Below, in pieces: positions 1 to 8,733 of a stretch of DNA of 64,000 bases (its first letter is position 1; each line of letters starts with the position of its first letter). The stretch comes from an uncultured Dialister sp. (GTDB lineage: Bacteria; Bacillota; Negativicutes; Veillonellales; Dialisteraceae). Under the pieces are notes generated by a model. That model made no database searches. It was not told the origin of the DNA and saw only the letters and a program-made list of their open reading frames with translations. Location of the stretch: contig CAKPUX010000001.1 of assembly GCA_934193095.1 (NCBI GenBank), positions 75,533-139,532 of the forward strand, written 5' to 3'. The translations under genes and the position numbers were made by a program.

Positions 1-541
1 CATCGAGTGTCTCACGGATCTTCGCGATACGGCCGTCCATCATATCGGACGGTGCGATGATGTCGGCGCCGCATTCTGCCTGAGAAAGTGCGACTTTCGC
101 CAGAAGCTCCAGTGTCGGGTCGTTATCGACTTCATGACCTTTCAGCTGCCCGCAGTGCCCACTTGTCGTATACTGACAAAGGCAGACATCCCCCACGATG
201 ACCAGATCCGGTACGGCTTCTTTGATGGCACGAATGGCACGCTGCACAGGGCTCGTCATATCCCAGGCGGAGGATCCCTTGTCATCTTTGTATTCCGGCA
301 GGCCAAAGATCTCTACCGCCGGGATACCGAGCTTGTATACTTCTTCTGCCATCTTGACCGCATTGTCAACGGAGAGATGGTACTGCCCCGGCATACTCGG
401 GATTTCCTCCTTCACATTCGTGCCCGGTACGACAAAGATCGGGTAAACGAAATCATTCAGTTCCAGAGAGTTTTCTCTGACCATGCTGCGAATGGCAGCC
501 GTTCTTCTTAAACGACGAGGGCGAAGAGTATTGAGTTTCAT
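1..541 (-). CDS. hemB: Delta-aminolevulinic acid dehydratase (porphobilinogen synthase), 3' end cut by window edge
   Basis: The gene reads from an ATG at 541 down to position 1, where the window ends, so about 180 N-terminal residues of a family normally near 325 are present. The enzyme condenses two 5-aminolevulinate molecules to porphobilinogen in the cytosol. The N-terminus (RPRRLRRT, then FVYPIFVVPG) is typical. The segment DVCLCQYT followed by GHCG places cysteines at residues 120, 122 and 130, the zinc-binding triad of Zn-dependent HemB. It is the last visible gene of a tetrapyrrole operon running from 5230 downward, 184 bases after the cobA-hemD fusion. Family identity is certain. The C-terminal half, including the catalytic lysines, lies outside the window. 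Confidence 0.96.
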   Translation of the reverse strand, partial: MKLNTLRPRRLRRTAAIRSMVRENSLELNDFVYPIFVVPGTNVKEEIPSMPGQYHLSVDNAVKMAEEVYKLGIPAVEIFGLPEYKDDKGSSAWDMTSPVQRAIRAIKEAVPDLVIVGDVCLCQYTTSGHCGQLKGHEVDNDPTLELLAKVALSQAECGADIIAPSDMMDGRIAKIRETLD

Positions 542-725
542 GATTGTCAGACTCCTTTGAATAAGTGATATACCGTCTGCTTCCACAGGCGAAAATGATA
601 CGCAGGGTGCAAGGTTATCGGGGAAGCCCCTTTGATTCTGTTTGAAAGCTCTGCTTGGATAGGGAATACGGAATATCTGATTCCTTATTGTAAGGAATTG
701 CTGATTCTATCTGATAGCGATTCCA
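542..725. repeat. Intergenic spacer with a degenerate copy of the GAAAGCTCTGCT repeat family
   Basis: The spacer between cobA-hemD and hemB holds GAAAGCTCTGCT followed by GGATAGGG near 641-664. The same motif recurs at 53455-53476 and, in reverse complement, at 22297-22320. No reading frame or RNA gene is apparent. It probably lies inside the hem transcript. Confidence 0.4.
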
Positions 726-2246
726 TCAGTATTTTTCCGGATTCTTCTCGATCGCTTCCACCAGTCCATCGATGGTATAGACATCAGAAACGATATGCGG
801 CACAAGACCATAGCTGCGGCAGGTGTCTGCGGTGATCGGTCCGATGCAGGCGAGCGCGACGCCTTCCAAGAGCCCATTTTCCCCATCGAGCAGTTTCATG
901 AGATTGTGCACGGTCGACGAGCTTGTGAAAGTGATGATATCGACTTCATGATGTGTCAGAAGAGAGAGCAGCTGATCCTTGTACTCCAAATCCGGCGTAG
1001 TCATGTAGGCTTCTGCGACAACGCAATGCGCGCCCATCGCTTCGATGCCTTCAGGGAGAATATTTCTCGCTTCCTTCGCACGAGGGAGGAATACGCGCTC
1101 GCCCTTCTGTACCTGCTTTTTCATCTCTGCCAGGAGATCTTCCGCCTTGTATTTTTCCGGCACGCAGTCACAGGAAAGACCGTATTTTCTAAGCTCTTTC
1201 GCCGTGACAGGTCCGATGGCTGCAATCTTTACATGTCCCAGCGCACGGACGTCTTTGCCCTGCCGGAAGAGACGGTCGAAGAAGCAGTTTACCCCATTCT
1301 GACTGGTGAAAACGATCCACTGGAAGGAGGAGATCTCTGCAATGCCTTTGTCAAGACCTGCATAGTCATCTGACGGAGCGGAGATGGAGATCGTAGGGAT
1401 CTCTTCGCAGAGCGCGCCTTTGGCATCGAGTACATGCACGAGCTTCGACGCCTGACTGCGGGAACGGGTCACGACGATGCGTTTTCCGAAGAGCGGACGA
1501 TTGTCAAACCAGTCCATGGTGCTTCGCAGGTTTACCACATCCCCGACGATGAAGACAGCCGGCGGCTTGATCCCGAGCCTCTTCACATCTTCTGCCGCTT
1601 TTTCAAGTGTCGTGGTATAGGTCTCCTGGTACGGGCGCGTCCCCCAGCGTACAAATGCTGCCGGTGTCTCACCCGCGCGTCCGTACTTCATCAGCTGGGA
1701 AGCAATCATCGCGGTATGGCCGACGCCCATCAGGAAGATCAGTGTATCGACACCGCCTGCCAGCTTGTCCCAGTGAATGGAAGACTGGTCTTTCGTCGGG
1801 TCTTCATGTCCGGTAATAACGGCGAAGGATGCTGCCACACCGCGATGTGTGACCGGAATGCCCGCATAGGCCGGCGCCGCGATGGCACTCGTGATGCCGG
1901 GTACTTCTTCGAAAGGCACGCCATGTGCGCGGAGTACCTCGATCTCTTCCCCGCCGCGTCCGAAGACGAAGGGGTCACCGCCTTTGAGGCGGGCAACGAT
2001 CTTCCCCTCCTCGCCTTTTTCGGCCAGAAGCTCGCTGATCTCATGCTGCTTCATGGTGTGACAGCCTGCTTTTTTCCCGACATAAATGTATTCGTAGCCA
2101 GGCTTCGCATATCTCAAAAGACGCGGATCCGCCAGATAATCGCCGACGATAACATCAGCTTCTTCCAGGCAGCGCTTGCCCTTCAGTGTCAAAAGTTCGG
2201 GATCTCCCGGACCAGCTCCGATCAAATATACTTTCCCTTTTTTCAT
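726..2246 (-). CDS. cobA-hemD: Uroporphyrinogen-III C-methyltransferase / uroporphyrinogen-III synthase fusion
   Basis: This is a two-domain protein of 506 residues. The N-terminal half (about 1-245) is a SAM-dependent uroporphyrinogen-III methyltransferase, shown by GAGPGDPELLTLKG at the start, GDPFVFGRGGEE and PGITSA. The C-terminal half (about 250-500) is a HemD-type uroporphyrinogen-III synthase. One polypeptide thus closes the tetrapyrrole ring and makes precorrin-2, the branch to siroheme and cobalamin. The ATG at 2246 was chosen over an upstream in-frame ATG at 2330 because a GAGGAG ribosome-binding site lies just before it and the canonical N-terminus begins there. The fused arrangement is common in Firmicutes. 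It lies downstream of hemC in the hem operon. Confidence 0.94.
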   Translation of the reverse strand: MKKGKVYLIGAGPGDPELLTLKGKRCLEEADVIVGDYLADPRLLRYAKPGYEYIYVGKKAGCHTMKQHEISELLAEKGEEGKIVARLKGGDPFVFGRGGEEIEVLRAHGVPFEEVPGITSAIAAPAYAGIPVTHRGVAASFAVITGHEDPTKDQSSIHWDKLAGGVDTLIFLMGVGHTAMIASQLMKYGRAGETPAAFVRWGTRPYQETYTTTLEKAAEDVKRLGIKPPAVFIVGDVVNLRSTMDWFDNRPLFGKRIVVTRSRSQASKLVHVLDAKGALCEEIPTISISAPSDDYAGLDKGIAEISSFQWIVFTSQNGVNCFFDRLFRQGKDVRALGHVKIAAIGPVTAKELRKYGLSCDCVPEKYKAEDLLAEMKKQVQKGERVFLPRAKEARNILPEGIEAMGAHCVVAEAYMTTPDLEYKDQLLSLLTHHEVDIITFTSSSTVHNLMKLLDGENGLLEGVALACIGPITADTCRSYGLVPHIVSDVYTIDGLVEAIEKNPEKY

Positions 2247-2423
2247 AGAAATCTCCTCGTGTTCGTTAGTGGGTAGTTCTTGGTATGATGAGGGGGCAGA
2301 CATGACGGGTGACTGAAATACCACAGTCACCCACTATATTCAGCGCATGGCCTCGCTCCTATGAGCCCCCTATCGGGGGAGCCGGAGCGCACACGATAGG
2401 CCCCTCGGATCTTACACCTGTTT
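2247..2423. repeat. Spacer between hemC and cobA-hemD with a palindromic GC-rich segment
   Basis: The segment near 2362-2385 (AGCCCCCTATCGGGGGAGC) is a short inverted repeat of the same type as the CCCC/GGGG hairpins found at 13855-13890 and 53241-53260. No ORF of its own is credible. It probably lies within the hem operon transcript. Confidence 0.4.
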
Positions 2424-3350
2424 TTAAATTTTCTGCATTTTCTCAAGCACTTCTCTTCCACCGGCATCCAAAAGCTCTGCCGCCAGAGCCTTCCCGACAG
2501 ATACGGCTTCAGAAACAGCAGCCGATCTCTCGCTGCGATAGAGTTTCTTTCCATCGGTGGAAGCGATAAAGGCATGGGCCTCGATGCCGCCATCTTTCGC
2601 TGTTGCATAGATACCAGCCGGTACCTTGCAATCCCCGCCGACTTTGGCAAGGAATGCACGCTCCGTGGTGATACAGGAAGCCACATCGCTGTCATGCAGG
2701 AAGGAGATCAGATCCAGTGTTTCCTTGTCATCTGATCTGGCTTCGACCGCCATGACCCCCTGCCCCGCAGCCGGGATGCTTGTCTCTGTATCAATGAAAG
2801 AGCAGATGCGCTCAGCAAGGCCGAGACGTTTGAGTCCTGCTGCCGCAAGAATGATAGCGTCAAAGTCGCCTTCATCCAGATGCCGGAGACGTGTCTGCAC
2901 ATTGCCGCGCAGGGATCTGATTTCCAGATCCGGGCGCAGGTGCAGGAGCTGCGCCTGGCGTCGGAGACTCGATGTCCCCACCTTCGCATGAAGCGGAAGC
3001 TCGTCCAGCGACCGGTATTTATTCGACACGAAGGCATCTCTGGGGTCTTCTCTCTTCGTGACTGCGGCGATAGTGAGCCCTTTTGGACATTCCGCTGTCA
3101 TATCCTTCAAAGAGTGGACGGCGATATCCGCCTTTCCTTCGAGCAGGATGACCTCAAGTTCTTTGATGAAAAGTCCCTTCCCTCCGATTTCAACCAGCGG
3201 ACGATCGAGGATCTGGTCTCCTTTCGTGGTGACGGGGAAGAGCTCGACAGTGAGCCCCGGATGTGCTTTTTCCAAAGCATGAGCGACGTATTTCGCCTGC
3301 CAGAGAGCCAGAAGGCTTTCTCTGGTCGCGATGGTGATTTTATTTTTCAA
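2424..3350 (-). CDS. hemC: Porphobilinogen deaminase (hydroxymethylbilane synthase)
   Basis: HemC polymerises four porphobilinogens to hydroxymethylbilane. The protein has about 308 residues. It opens with KNKITIATRESLLALWQA and contains VGGDCKVPAG, where the cysteine carries the covalent dipyrromethane cofactor. I choose a TTG start at 3350: AAAGGGG lies seven bases upstream and the alignment to the family begins there. The in-frame ATG at 3371 has no ribosome-binding site and would sit inside hemA. The TTG overlaps the last codons of hemA (stop at 3342-3340), so the two genes are probably translationally coupled. Confidence 0.95.
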   Translation of the reverse strand: MKNKITIATRESLLALWQAKYVAHALEKAHPGLTVELFPVTTKGDQILDRPLVEIGGKGLFIKELEVILLEGKADIAVHSLKDMTAECPKGLTIAAVTKREDPRDAFVSNKYRSLDELPLHAKVGTSSLRRQAQLLHLRPDLEIRSLRGNVQTRLRHLDEGDFDAIILAAAGLKRLGLAERICSFIDTETSIPAAGQGVMAVEARSDDKETLDLISFLHDSDVASCITTERAFLAKVGGDCKVPAGIYATAKDGGIEAHAFIASTDGKKLYRSERSAAVSEAVSVGKALAAELLDAGGREVLEKMQKI

Positions 3351-4623
3351 GTGCCTGCCCCTTTCTGACATCCAGCTTGAAGAGACGGGTCACGGCTGAC
3401 TTATCCGCATCTTCCCACTTGGTTCCCGCGTGTTCATTGAGATGCATCATCGGTTCTCGAAGGATCTTGCGGACGATCATGCGGGTCATGTACTGCAGGA
3501 CACGTTTATCTTCCTCTGTCAGTCCATCGATCTTAGCAAAAATATGACGCAGCTCGCGCTGACGGATCTCCTCGGCCTTATCCGAAAGAGACACCATGAC
3601 CGGACGCGTGGACAGATACGTGAAGCGGTCCTCAATGGACTCTATCTCTTCCTCGATGATGCCCTTCGCACGCTCTGCCTCCCCTTCACGGAAACGGATA
3701 TTGCTCTCGACGATATCCTGCAGATCATCGATATTGTAAAGCGTCACATGGCGGATATCACCGACCGACGGCTCGATGTCGCACGGCACTGCGATATCGA
3801 TGGCGACCAGCGGGCGTGTCTTTCTCTTCATCATGAGGTTTCTGACATCCCATGCTTTTACGATGTACTGAGAAGCTCCGGTCGCTGTCACGATGATATC
3901 GACATCTTCAGCATGTTGGAGTGCTCCTTTGAACGGAACCGTCTCGCCGTCGATCTTCTTTGCGAGTTCTTCTGCTTTCTCGATGTGACGGTTTGTCACA
4001 ATGACCTTTTTGAGACCTTTGCCCTGCAGATTCTTCACCAGCAGCTCAGCCGCCTCACCGGCCCCGAAGACCATGGCAGTACGATCGTCCAAGCCACCCA
4101 GGATCTTCTCCGCGAGTTTCACCGCTGCATAGCTGACAGATACCGCACTGTAGGAAATCTGCGTCTCCGTCCGCACACGCTTGCCCGTACGGATGGCACG
4201 GTGAAAGAGAGTATTCAGGATGGTGCGGGTCGCTTTTTCTTCGAGCGCCATCGTATACGCCGTCTTGATCTGATTCAGGATCTGGCTCTCTCCGATGACC
4301 ATGGAGTCCAGACCTGAGACCACTTCGAAAAGATGTCGGATGCAGGCTTCCCCTTCAAAATAGAAGAAATACTCATCCTTCGCCTCGCTGTTTCCAGAAA
4401 GGGCTAAAAAGAAATCGTACAATGTTTCCTTCGCTGTCTCATCCTTGAGTACCGCATAGATCTCAGTGCGGTTACAGGTGGAAAGCACGACGGCTTCCTC
4501 GATCCCTTCCTGTTCATCCAGATGAATCAGCCCGCTTCTCGCACTGTCTGGCGAAATCGCAAACTGCTCACGAATATCTACCGGGACTGTCTTATGATTC
4601 AGCCCCAAAACGACCAACTGCAT
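3340..4623 (-). CDS. hemA: Glutamyl-tRNA reductase
   Basis: HemA reduces glutamyl-tRNA(Glu) to glutamate-1-semialdehyde, the first committed step of C5-pathway tetrapyrrole synthesis. The protein has 427 residues. LSTCNRTEIYA places the nucleophilic cysteine at residue 50, as in characterised enzymes. The NADPH-binding fold follows (VFGAGEAAELL), and a C-terminal dimerisation helix region ends the protein. The ATG at 4623 is preceded by AGGAG ten bases upstream. An in-frame GTG at 4632 is too close to that site. Its start overlaps the end of the precorrin-2 dehydrogenase gene by 32 bases and its end overlaps hemC. Confidence 0.96.
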   Translation of the reverse strand: MQLVVLGLNHKTVPVDIREQFAISPDSARSGLIHLDEQEGIEEAVVLSTCNRTEIYAVLKDETAKETLYDFFLALSGNSEAKDEYFFYFEGEACIRHLFEVVSGLDSMVIGESQILNQIKTAYTMALEEKATRTILNTLFHRAIRTGKRVRTETQISYSAVSVSYAAVKLAEKILGGLDDRTAMVFGAGEAAELLVKNLQGKGLKKVIVTNRHIEKAEELAKKIDGETVPFKGALQHAEDVDIIVTATGASQYIVKAWDVRNLMMKRKTRPLVAIDIAVPCDIEPSVGDIRHVTLYNIDDLQDIVESNIRFREGEAERAKGIIEEEIESIEDRFTYLSTRPVMVSLSDKAEEIRQRELRHIFAKIDGLTEEDKRVLQYMTRMIVRKILREPMMHLNEHAGTKWEDADKSAVTRLFKLDVRKGQALEK

Positions 4624-5230
4624 GACGTACACACTCCTCTGCTTCGTCTAATTTCCCCTGCATCACCAGATGCATGATATCTTCAGTAAAGACAGCTCTC
4701 CAGAAGGCTTCTCTGGCCTCGCTGGTGCTGATCCTTTCTTTCATTTCCACTCTCATCTTTCCCACCCGGTCCAGCCACAGGCCAAAGCCTTCGGGGATTT
4801 TCAGAGAAAGCCACTCTTTCATATACCGCGCCATCGCAGGCGAGCGGCCATTCGTAGAAACGGTGATCTGGATCCCCCCTGCATCAAAAGCAGCCGGCAG
4901 TGAGCAATTCCCCAGCGAAGGAAAATCTGCAGCATTATAAAGGAAATGGCTCTCCTTCGATGCCTGCTGCACCGCTTCTGCCACTTCCCTCACACCACAG
5001 GCTGTCACTATCAGTCCATAGGAAGAGAGATCGTCACCACGGAAAAGGTGCTTTTCCCAGTGCACCTTTTTTGCCTCGGAAAGCGCCTCGATGTCAGAAA
5101 CGACTTCCGGCGCAAGGATCGTCACGTCTGCTCCCTCTGCTATTAACTTTTTCACCTTTCTAAGAGCCACATGGCCGCCGCCGATGACCAGCGCACGAAG
5201 ACCTGCCGCTTTGAGATTCACAGGATACAA
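4592..5230 (-). CDS. Precorrin-2 dehydrogenase / sirohydrochlorin ferrochelatase-type protein (CysG N-terminal domain family)
   Basis: The product, about 212 residues, matches the NAD-dependent module of siroheme synthase (Met8/SirC/CysG-N). It has a Rossmann motif VIGGGHVALRK near the N-terminus, then a dimerisation part with NGRSPAMARYMKEWL. It would oxidise precorrin-2 made by the downstream CobA domain to sirohydrochlorin, and may also chelate iron. A TTG at 5230 is preferred because AGGAG lies seven bases before it and the protein then starts YPVNLKAAG as the family does. The GTG at 5245 overlaps that Shine-Dalgarno. It is the first gene of the hem operon, so siroheme and heme precursors are expressed together. 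Confidence 0.9.
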   Translation of the reverse strand: MYPVNLKAAGLRALVIGGGHVALRKVKKLIAEGADVTILAPEVVSDIEALSEAKKVHWEKHLFRGDDLSSYGLIVTACGVREVAEAVQQASKESHFLYNAADFPSLGNCSLPAAFDAGGIQITVSTNGRSPAMARYMKEWLSLKIPEGFGLWLDRVGKMRVEMKERISTSEAREAFWRAVFTEDIMHLVMQGKLDEAEECVRHAVGRFGAES

Positions 5231-5324
5231 AAATAATCTCCTCACAATAATTAATAAGCTCTGGATCTCGTTTGCCCTGATTCATAAAAAAATGATGGCA
5301 AATGACCAAATACCAGTATTTTAA

Positions 5325-5353
5325 ATTATACAGCAAAAAGATAGCCATCACAA
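5325..5353 (-). promoter_or_regulatory. Putative sigma-A-type promoter of the hem operon
   Basis: Read on the minus strand, TTGTGA (5353-5348) is followed after 17 bases by TATAAT (5330-5325), about 95 bases upstream of the TTG start. The -10 matches consensus fully and the -35 matches at four of six bases. The surrounding 5246-5430 stretch is very AT-rich, which fits a promoter region. Confidence 0.5.
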
Positions 5354-5382
5354 TAAAATAAGCCCATTAGAATATAGGGCTT
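5354..5382 (-). terminator. Putative intrinsic terminator of the csoR-like gene
   Basis: On the minus strand AAGCCC, a loop of about 11 bases and GGGCTT form a 6-bp stem followed by ATTTTATT. It lies about 50 bases after the repressor stop codon and just before the hem promoter. The stem is short, so confidence is moderate. Confidence 0.45.
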
Positions 5383-5430
5383 GCTTTATTGTGCTTTATT
5401 ATAATATATTTATCCTGAATTTATCTCTGA

Positions 5431-5706
5431 TTATACAATATTAGAAAACCGTTCTACTGCTTTGGCAAAGCGAGCGATCGTCTCCTCGGCATCACCATGC
5501 TCGATACCATCTCGGACGCAGTGCTGAAGATGGCCTTCGAGAATGATCTGTCCCACCTTGTGCAGAGCAGACTTTGCCGCATTCACCTGGGTGATGACAT
5601 CCTCGCAGGGAACGTCTTCTTCGATCATACGATCGATCGCCTGCACCTGACCAATGATCTTTCTAAGTCGGCGATGCAGATTTTCTTCATCCATACATTG
5701 TTTCAT
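5431..5706 (-). CDS. CsoR/RcnR-family metal-sensing transcriptional repressor
   Basis: This 91-residue all-helical protein belongs to the CsoR/RcnR/FrmR (DUF156) family. These repressors bind operator DNA as tetramers and release it on metal or electrophile binding. Cys34, His59 and Cys63 (VPCEDV; LEGHLQHC) reproduce the spacing of the copper-binding Cys-His-Cys triad of CsoR. RcnR has a histidine at the last position and CstR has a cysteine at the middle one, so a Cu(I) sensor is the best guess. The start at 5706 has GAGG eight bases upstream and a TACAAT -10-like element before it. No copper exporter or chaperone gene adjoins it. Its target is therefore unknown from this window. Confidence 0.85.
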   Translation of the reverse strand: MKQCMDEENLHRRLRKIIGQVQAIDRMIEEDVPCEDVITQVNAAKSALHKVGQIILEGHLQHCVRDGIEHGDAEETIARFAKAVERFSNIV

Positions 5707-5825
5707 TTGATATACCTCATATATTGTACGTAACTGGCGGCCACTATCTTTAGTCCCCGTATGGCGATCTGACAGTCTATCCGTCCAATGTCTATTCGTC
5801 TCTCATCTGACGTCTCAAAGCCTTC

Positions 5826-6590
5826 TCACTTTCCAAGCACCATGCTCTTTACCGGCTCAAAGCTCTTTCGGTGAATCGGCGTGATGCCCAGTGTCTTCAG
5901 CGCCGCAATATGCTCGGCAGTACCATAGCCTTTATTTTGGGCAAATCCATAGCCAGGATACTGCGTGTCATACTCATCCATCAGATGATCACGATACACC
6001 TTTGCCACGATGGAAGCTGCCGCAACAGAGGCACTCTTCGCATCTCCGTGGATCAAGGACTCGGTCGGACAGTTGAAATGAAGCGGCATCGCATCGACAA
6101 TGACCGCCTCCGGCGAGACAGTCAGATTCTTCACCGCCTGATACATCGCCATCATCGTCGCCTCATAGATATTTACAGCATCGATCTCTTCCGGCGAAAG
6201 ACTGACAACAGAGACATCCAATGCGCTCTCATAAATCTTCGCTGCGATCTCTTCGCGGTGTTTCGGTGTGACCTTCTTCGAGTCATTGAGCCCCGCACAG
6301 AACCAGTGTGGCGGGAGAATGACTGCCGCGACCGTTACCGGGCCGGCAAGTGGTCCCCGTCCCACTTCATCGATCCCGACGATATGTGTGAGTCCCTCCT
6401 GATAGAAACGGCTCTCCACGTCATACATGGACTCCACGCGGAGACGCTCCCTACTCTTTCGCTCGAGACGCTTCATATAGGAGCCTACCAGGGCCTTCAC
6501 GCCCTTCCTCTCATCAGAAAATATCTCCTGCAAAAGATCTTCTGCAACATCATCCTGTGAAAGGATGGTACGGATTTCAGAAATAGTCAT
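5826..6590 (-). CDS. rnhB: Ribonuclease HII
   Basis: RNase HII cleaves RNA in RNA-DNA hybrids and excises misincorporated ribonucleotides. The catalytic block HIVGIDEVGRGPLAGPV is clear, with the metal-binding Asp-Glu pair. VDAMP and SIVAKVYRD follow in the usual order. At 254 residues it has an N-terminal extension of about 70 residues before the catalytic core, as in many Firmicute enzymes. The ATG at 6590 follows GAGG by four bases. It lies 173 bases after rbgA on the same strand, the pairing seen in many Firmicutes (rbgA-rnhB). Confidence 0.95.
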   Translation of the reverse strand: MTISEIRTILSQDDVAEDLLQEIFSDERKGVKALVGSYMKRLERKSRERLRVESMYDVESRFYQEGLTHIVGIDEVGRGPLAGPVTVAAVILPPHWFCAGLNDSKKVTPKHREEIAAKIYESALDVSVVSLSPEEIDAVNIYEATMMAMYQAVKNLTVSPEAVIVDAMPLHFNCPTESLIHGDAKSASVAAASIVAKVYRDHLMDEYDTQYPGYGFAQNKGYGTAEHIAALKTLGITPIHRKSFEPVKSMVLGK

Positions 6591-6763
6591 AGTACCTCAC
6601 ATGATTTTGTACTGCGATAGAGAAAAACAACAGCAAAATAAGAATACGCCGCCTTGGAATTTTTCATCGATAAAAACACATTTTCCCAAAATAGAAATCC
6701 CGGTGAAGCATTTGCGTCTTATCTTATAGAGACCGATGAACCATCGGAGCCATCTTTCTTCCA

Positions 6764-7615
6764 TTATTTTTCCGGAAGCGGATCCAGCGTCAGCTTCCCG
6801 AGCTTCCCGCTTCGGAAATCACGGAGGACCACCATTTCTGCGCGATCATAGTCGATGGCTCCGCCGGGGAGAAGACAGCCTCTTCTCCTTCCGGCCGCCT
6901 CCAAAAGCAGCTGCGGATCCTGATGGACATCTTCGATGTCATACTTTTCCTGCAAAACCCAGGGTGCCGTTTCTGCCAGAGAAGCGAGCAGCTCCGGGAC
7001 GACCTCATCGGCATTGAATACATCGCCTGCGATCGCACCTGTTGCCGCCAGCCTGAGCGCAGCGACCTGATCATCAAATTTCGGCCAGAGTACACCCGGT
7101 GTATCCAGCAGATCAAGTCCTTCAGAGAGGCGCACCCACTGTTTACCCCGGGTATGTCCCGGAGTATTCGCCGTACGCGTCGCTGCCGTGCCGGCAAGAA
7201 AGTTGATCAGCGTAGATTTTCCCACGTTCGGGATGCCGAGGATCATGAGACGCACCGAGCGGCTCTTGATGCCTCGTTTTCGCCACTTCGCCAGCATCGG
7301 CTCTGCAGTCTCCCGGATCAGAGCCAGCAGCTTTTTCTTATTCTTACTGTTCCCGACGCTCATGGGGACGACTGGTATATTTTTCTTCTGATAATAAGAG
7401 ATCCAGCGATCCGTCGCCTTCGGATCCGCCAGATCCGCTTTATTCAGTATGACGATCCGAGGCTTGCCCTGCACCAGCTCTTCCACCATGGGGTTCGCAC
7501 TCGACATCGGAATCCGGGCGTCCAAGAGTTCAGCTACGACATCCACTGCCTTTAGGTGACTTTCGATCATCCGCTTCGTCTTGGTCATATGACCGGGGAA
7601 CCATTGAATTAGCAT
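6764..7615 (-). CDS. rbgA: Ribosome biogenesis GTPase RbgA (YlqF family)
   Basis: RbgA is a circularly permuted GTPase needed for late 50S subunit assembly. Motif order shows the permutation: NKADLADP (G4) comes first, then GIPNVGKSTLIN (G1) and LLDTPG (G3). The N-terminus IQWFPGHMTKTKRMI is diagnostic. The ATG at 7615 is used because GGGAGG lies five bases upstream. The GTG two codons earlier abuts it. The protein has 283 residues, the usual length. Confidence 0.96.
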   Translation of the reverse strand: MLIQWFPGHMTKTKRMIESHLKAVDVVAELLDARIPMSSANPMVEELVQGKPRIVILNKADLADPKATDRWISYYQKKNIPVVPMSVGNSKNKKKLLALIRETAEPMLAKWRKRGIKSRSVRLMILGIPNVGKSTLINFLAGTAATRTANTPGHTRGKQWVRLSEGLDLLDTPGVLWPKFDDQVAALRLAATGAIAGDVFNADEVVPELLASLAETAPWVLQEKYDIEDVHQDPQLLLEAAGRRRGCLLPGGAIDYDRAEMVVLRDFRSGKLGKLTLDPLPEK

Positions 7616-7681
7616 ACGCACCTCCCGGATACCATACGGGGTATCCTGATAACGGTTCTATTTTAACATAAACGGGAGGTT

Positions 7682-7702
7682 TGGGAAACGCTGATTCCAT
7701 CG
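7682..7702. repeat. Solitary end of the 161-bp hairpin element
   Basis: GGGAAACGCTGATT followed by C-ATCG matches one terminus of the element found complete at 23140, 41928 and 51455. No partner end is visible nearby. It lies between rbgA and tmk. Confidence 0.5.
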
Positions 7703-7793
7703 TGATCCATTTTCACTCCCTTAAAAAAAGCGGTCCGGGAAAGACTGATGCATCACAGTATCCGCCTTTCCTGAGCCGTCTATCTTTCATTTC

Positions 7794-8474
7794 CTATTTC
7801 CTGTTTTTCATGACCTTTTCTACCGCTGCATCCACATCGCGCCCGATATCCGTGACACTTCGAAGCACACCCTCTCTGGCACACGGGATACGCTCCCAGC
7901 CGTAAAAGCGTACCAGCGCCTGATAGGCATCATGACACTTCCTGAGGTAGTCCAAATGCTGCTCATGGATATCCATCGAACCGCCCTCGGCAGCCCGGGC
8001 TTTTACCAGCGCTTCAGACATCCTAAGAGGAATATCTAAAAGGATGACAAGATCCGGACGCGGCAGCTCCAGCTCTTCGTACTCGGTCTTTTCCAGCCAG
8101 GAGAGGAACTGCGTCCGCTCTTCCTCGTCATCATACTTTGTCATCTGATGTACCATATTGCTTGTGGTGTAGCGATCGGCAATAATGATGCCGCCTTTCT
8201 CATAGAAATCCTTCCACTTCATGCGATATGAGGCGAAACGATCGACCGCGTAAAAAAGAGAAGCGGCATAGGGATTCACATCGCCGGGATCCGCCCCAAA
8301 GTCACCCTTGAGGTACATCTTTACCAAGGCTGACGAGTCGCTCGCATAATCAGGGAAGGAAATATGCATGACATCCTTCCCAGCTTCTTTTAGTTTCTTT
8401 TCCAAAAGGGCCGACTGGGTCGCCTTTCCACTGCCGTCAATGCCCTCCAGAACTATCAATGTGCCATGTGTCAT
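7794..8474 (-). CDS. tmk: Thymidylate kinase
   Basis: The enzyme phosphorylates dTMP to dTDP. The protein has about 226 residues. It has the P-loop EGIDGSGKATQ, where the usual Ser/Thr after GK is Ala, then SFPDY, the DR motif (IIADRYTTSN) and a LID-like region. The ATG at 8474 has AAGGA seven bases upstream and begins MTHGTLIVLEG. Upstream in-frame codons back to 8762 overlap the pth gene and are not supported. It follows the pth terminator on the same strand. Confidence 0.92.
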   Translation of the reverse strand: MTHGTLIVLEGIDGSGKATQSALLEKKLKEAGKDVMHISFPDYASDSSALVKMYLKGDFGADPGDVNPYAASLFYAVDRFASYRMKWKDFYEKGGIIIADRYTTSNMVHQMTKYDDEEERTQFLSWLEKTEYEELELPRPDLVILLDIPLRMSEALVKARAAEGGSMDIHEQHLDYLRKCHDAYQALVRFYGWERIPCAREGVLRSVTDIGRDVDAAVEKVMKNRK

Positions 8475-8691
8475 AGTTGCGTCCTTTTTATATGAATCAT
8501 TTTTCGATGATAGCAGACCGGGATCAGGACTTCGCAGAGCGGTCGGATACGAAAGCACCACGCCCCGCTTTCCCCGTTGATCGTCATGCAGGAAAAATGT
8601 CCCATGTCTTGCAAGCAATGAAGTGAAAATAAAGTCTGAGATCCAGTCTCTCCGGCTGCCTTCTCTTCTACATTTTCCCATGTCCCCACGG

Positions 8692-8721
8692 AAAAAGCAA
8701 CAGCCCACGGCTGTTGCTTTT
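8692..8721 (-). terminator. Intrinsic terminator after pth
   Basis: AAAAAGCAACAG, a CCCACGG centre and CTGTTGCTTTT form a stem of about 9-10 bp plus flanking A/T runs, 13 bases after the pth stop codon. On the minus strand the stem ends in a run of T. Confidence 0.75.
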
Positions 8722-8733
8722 GAATCGCTATTC

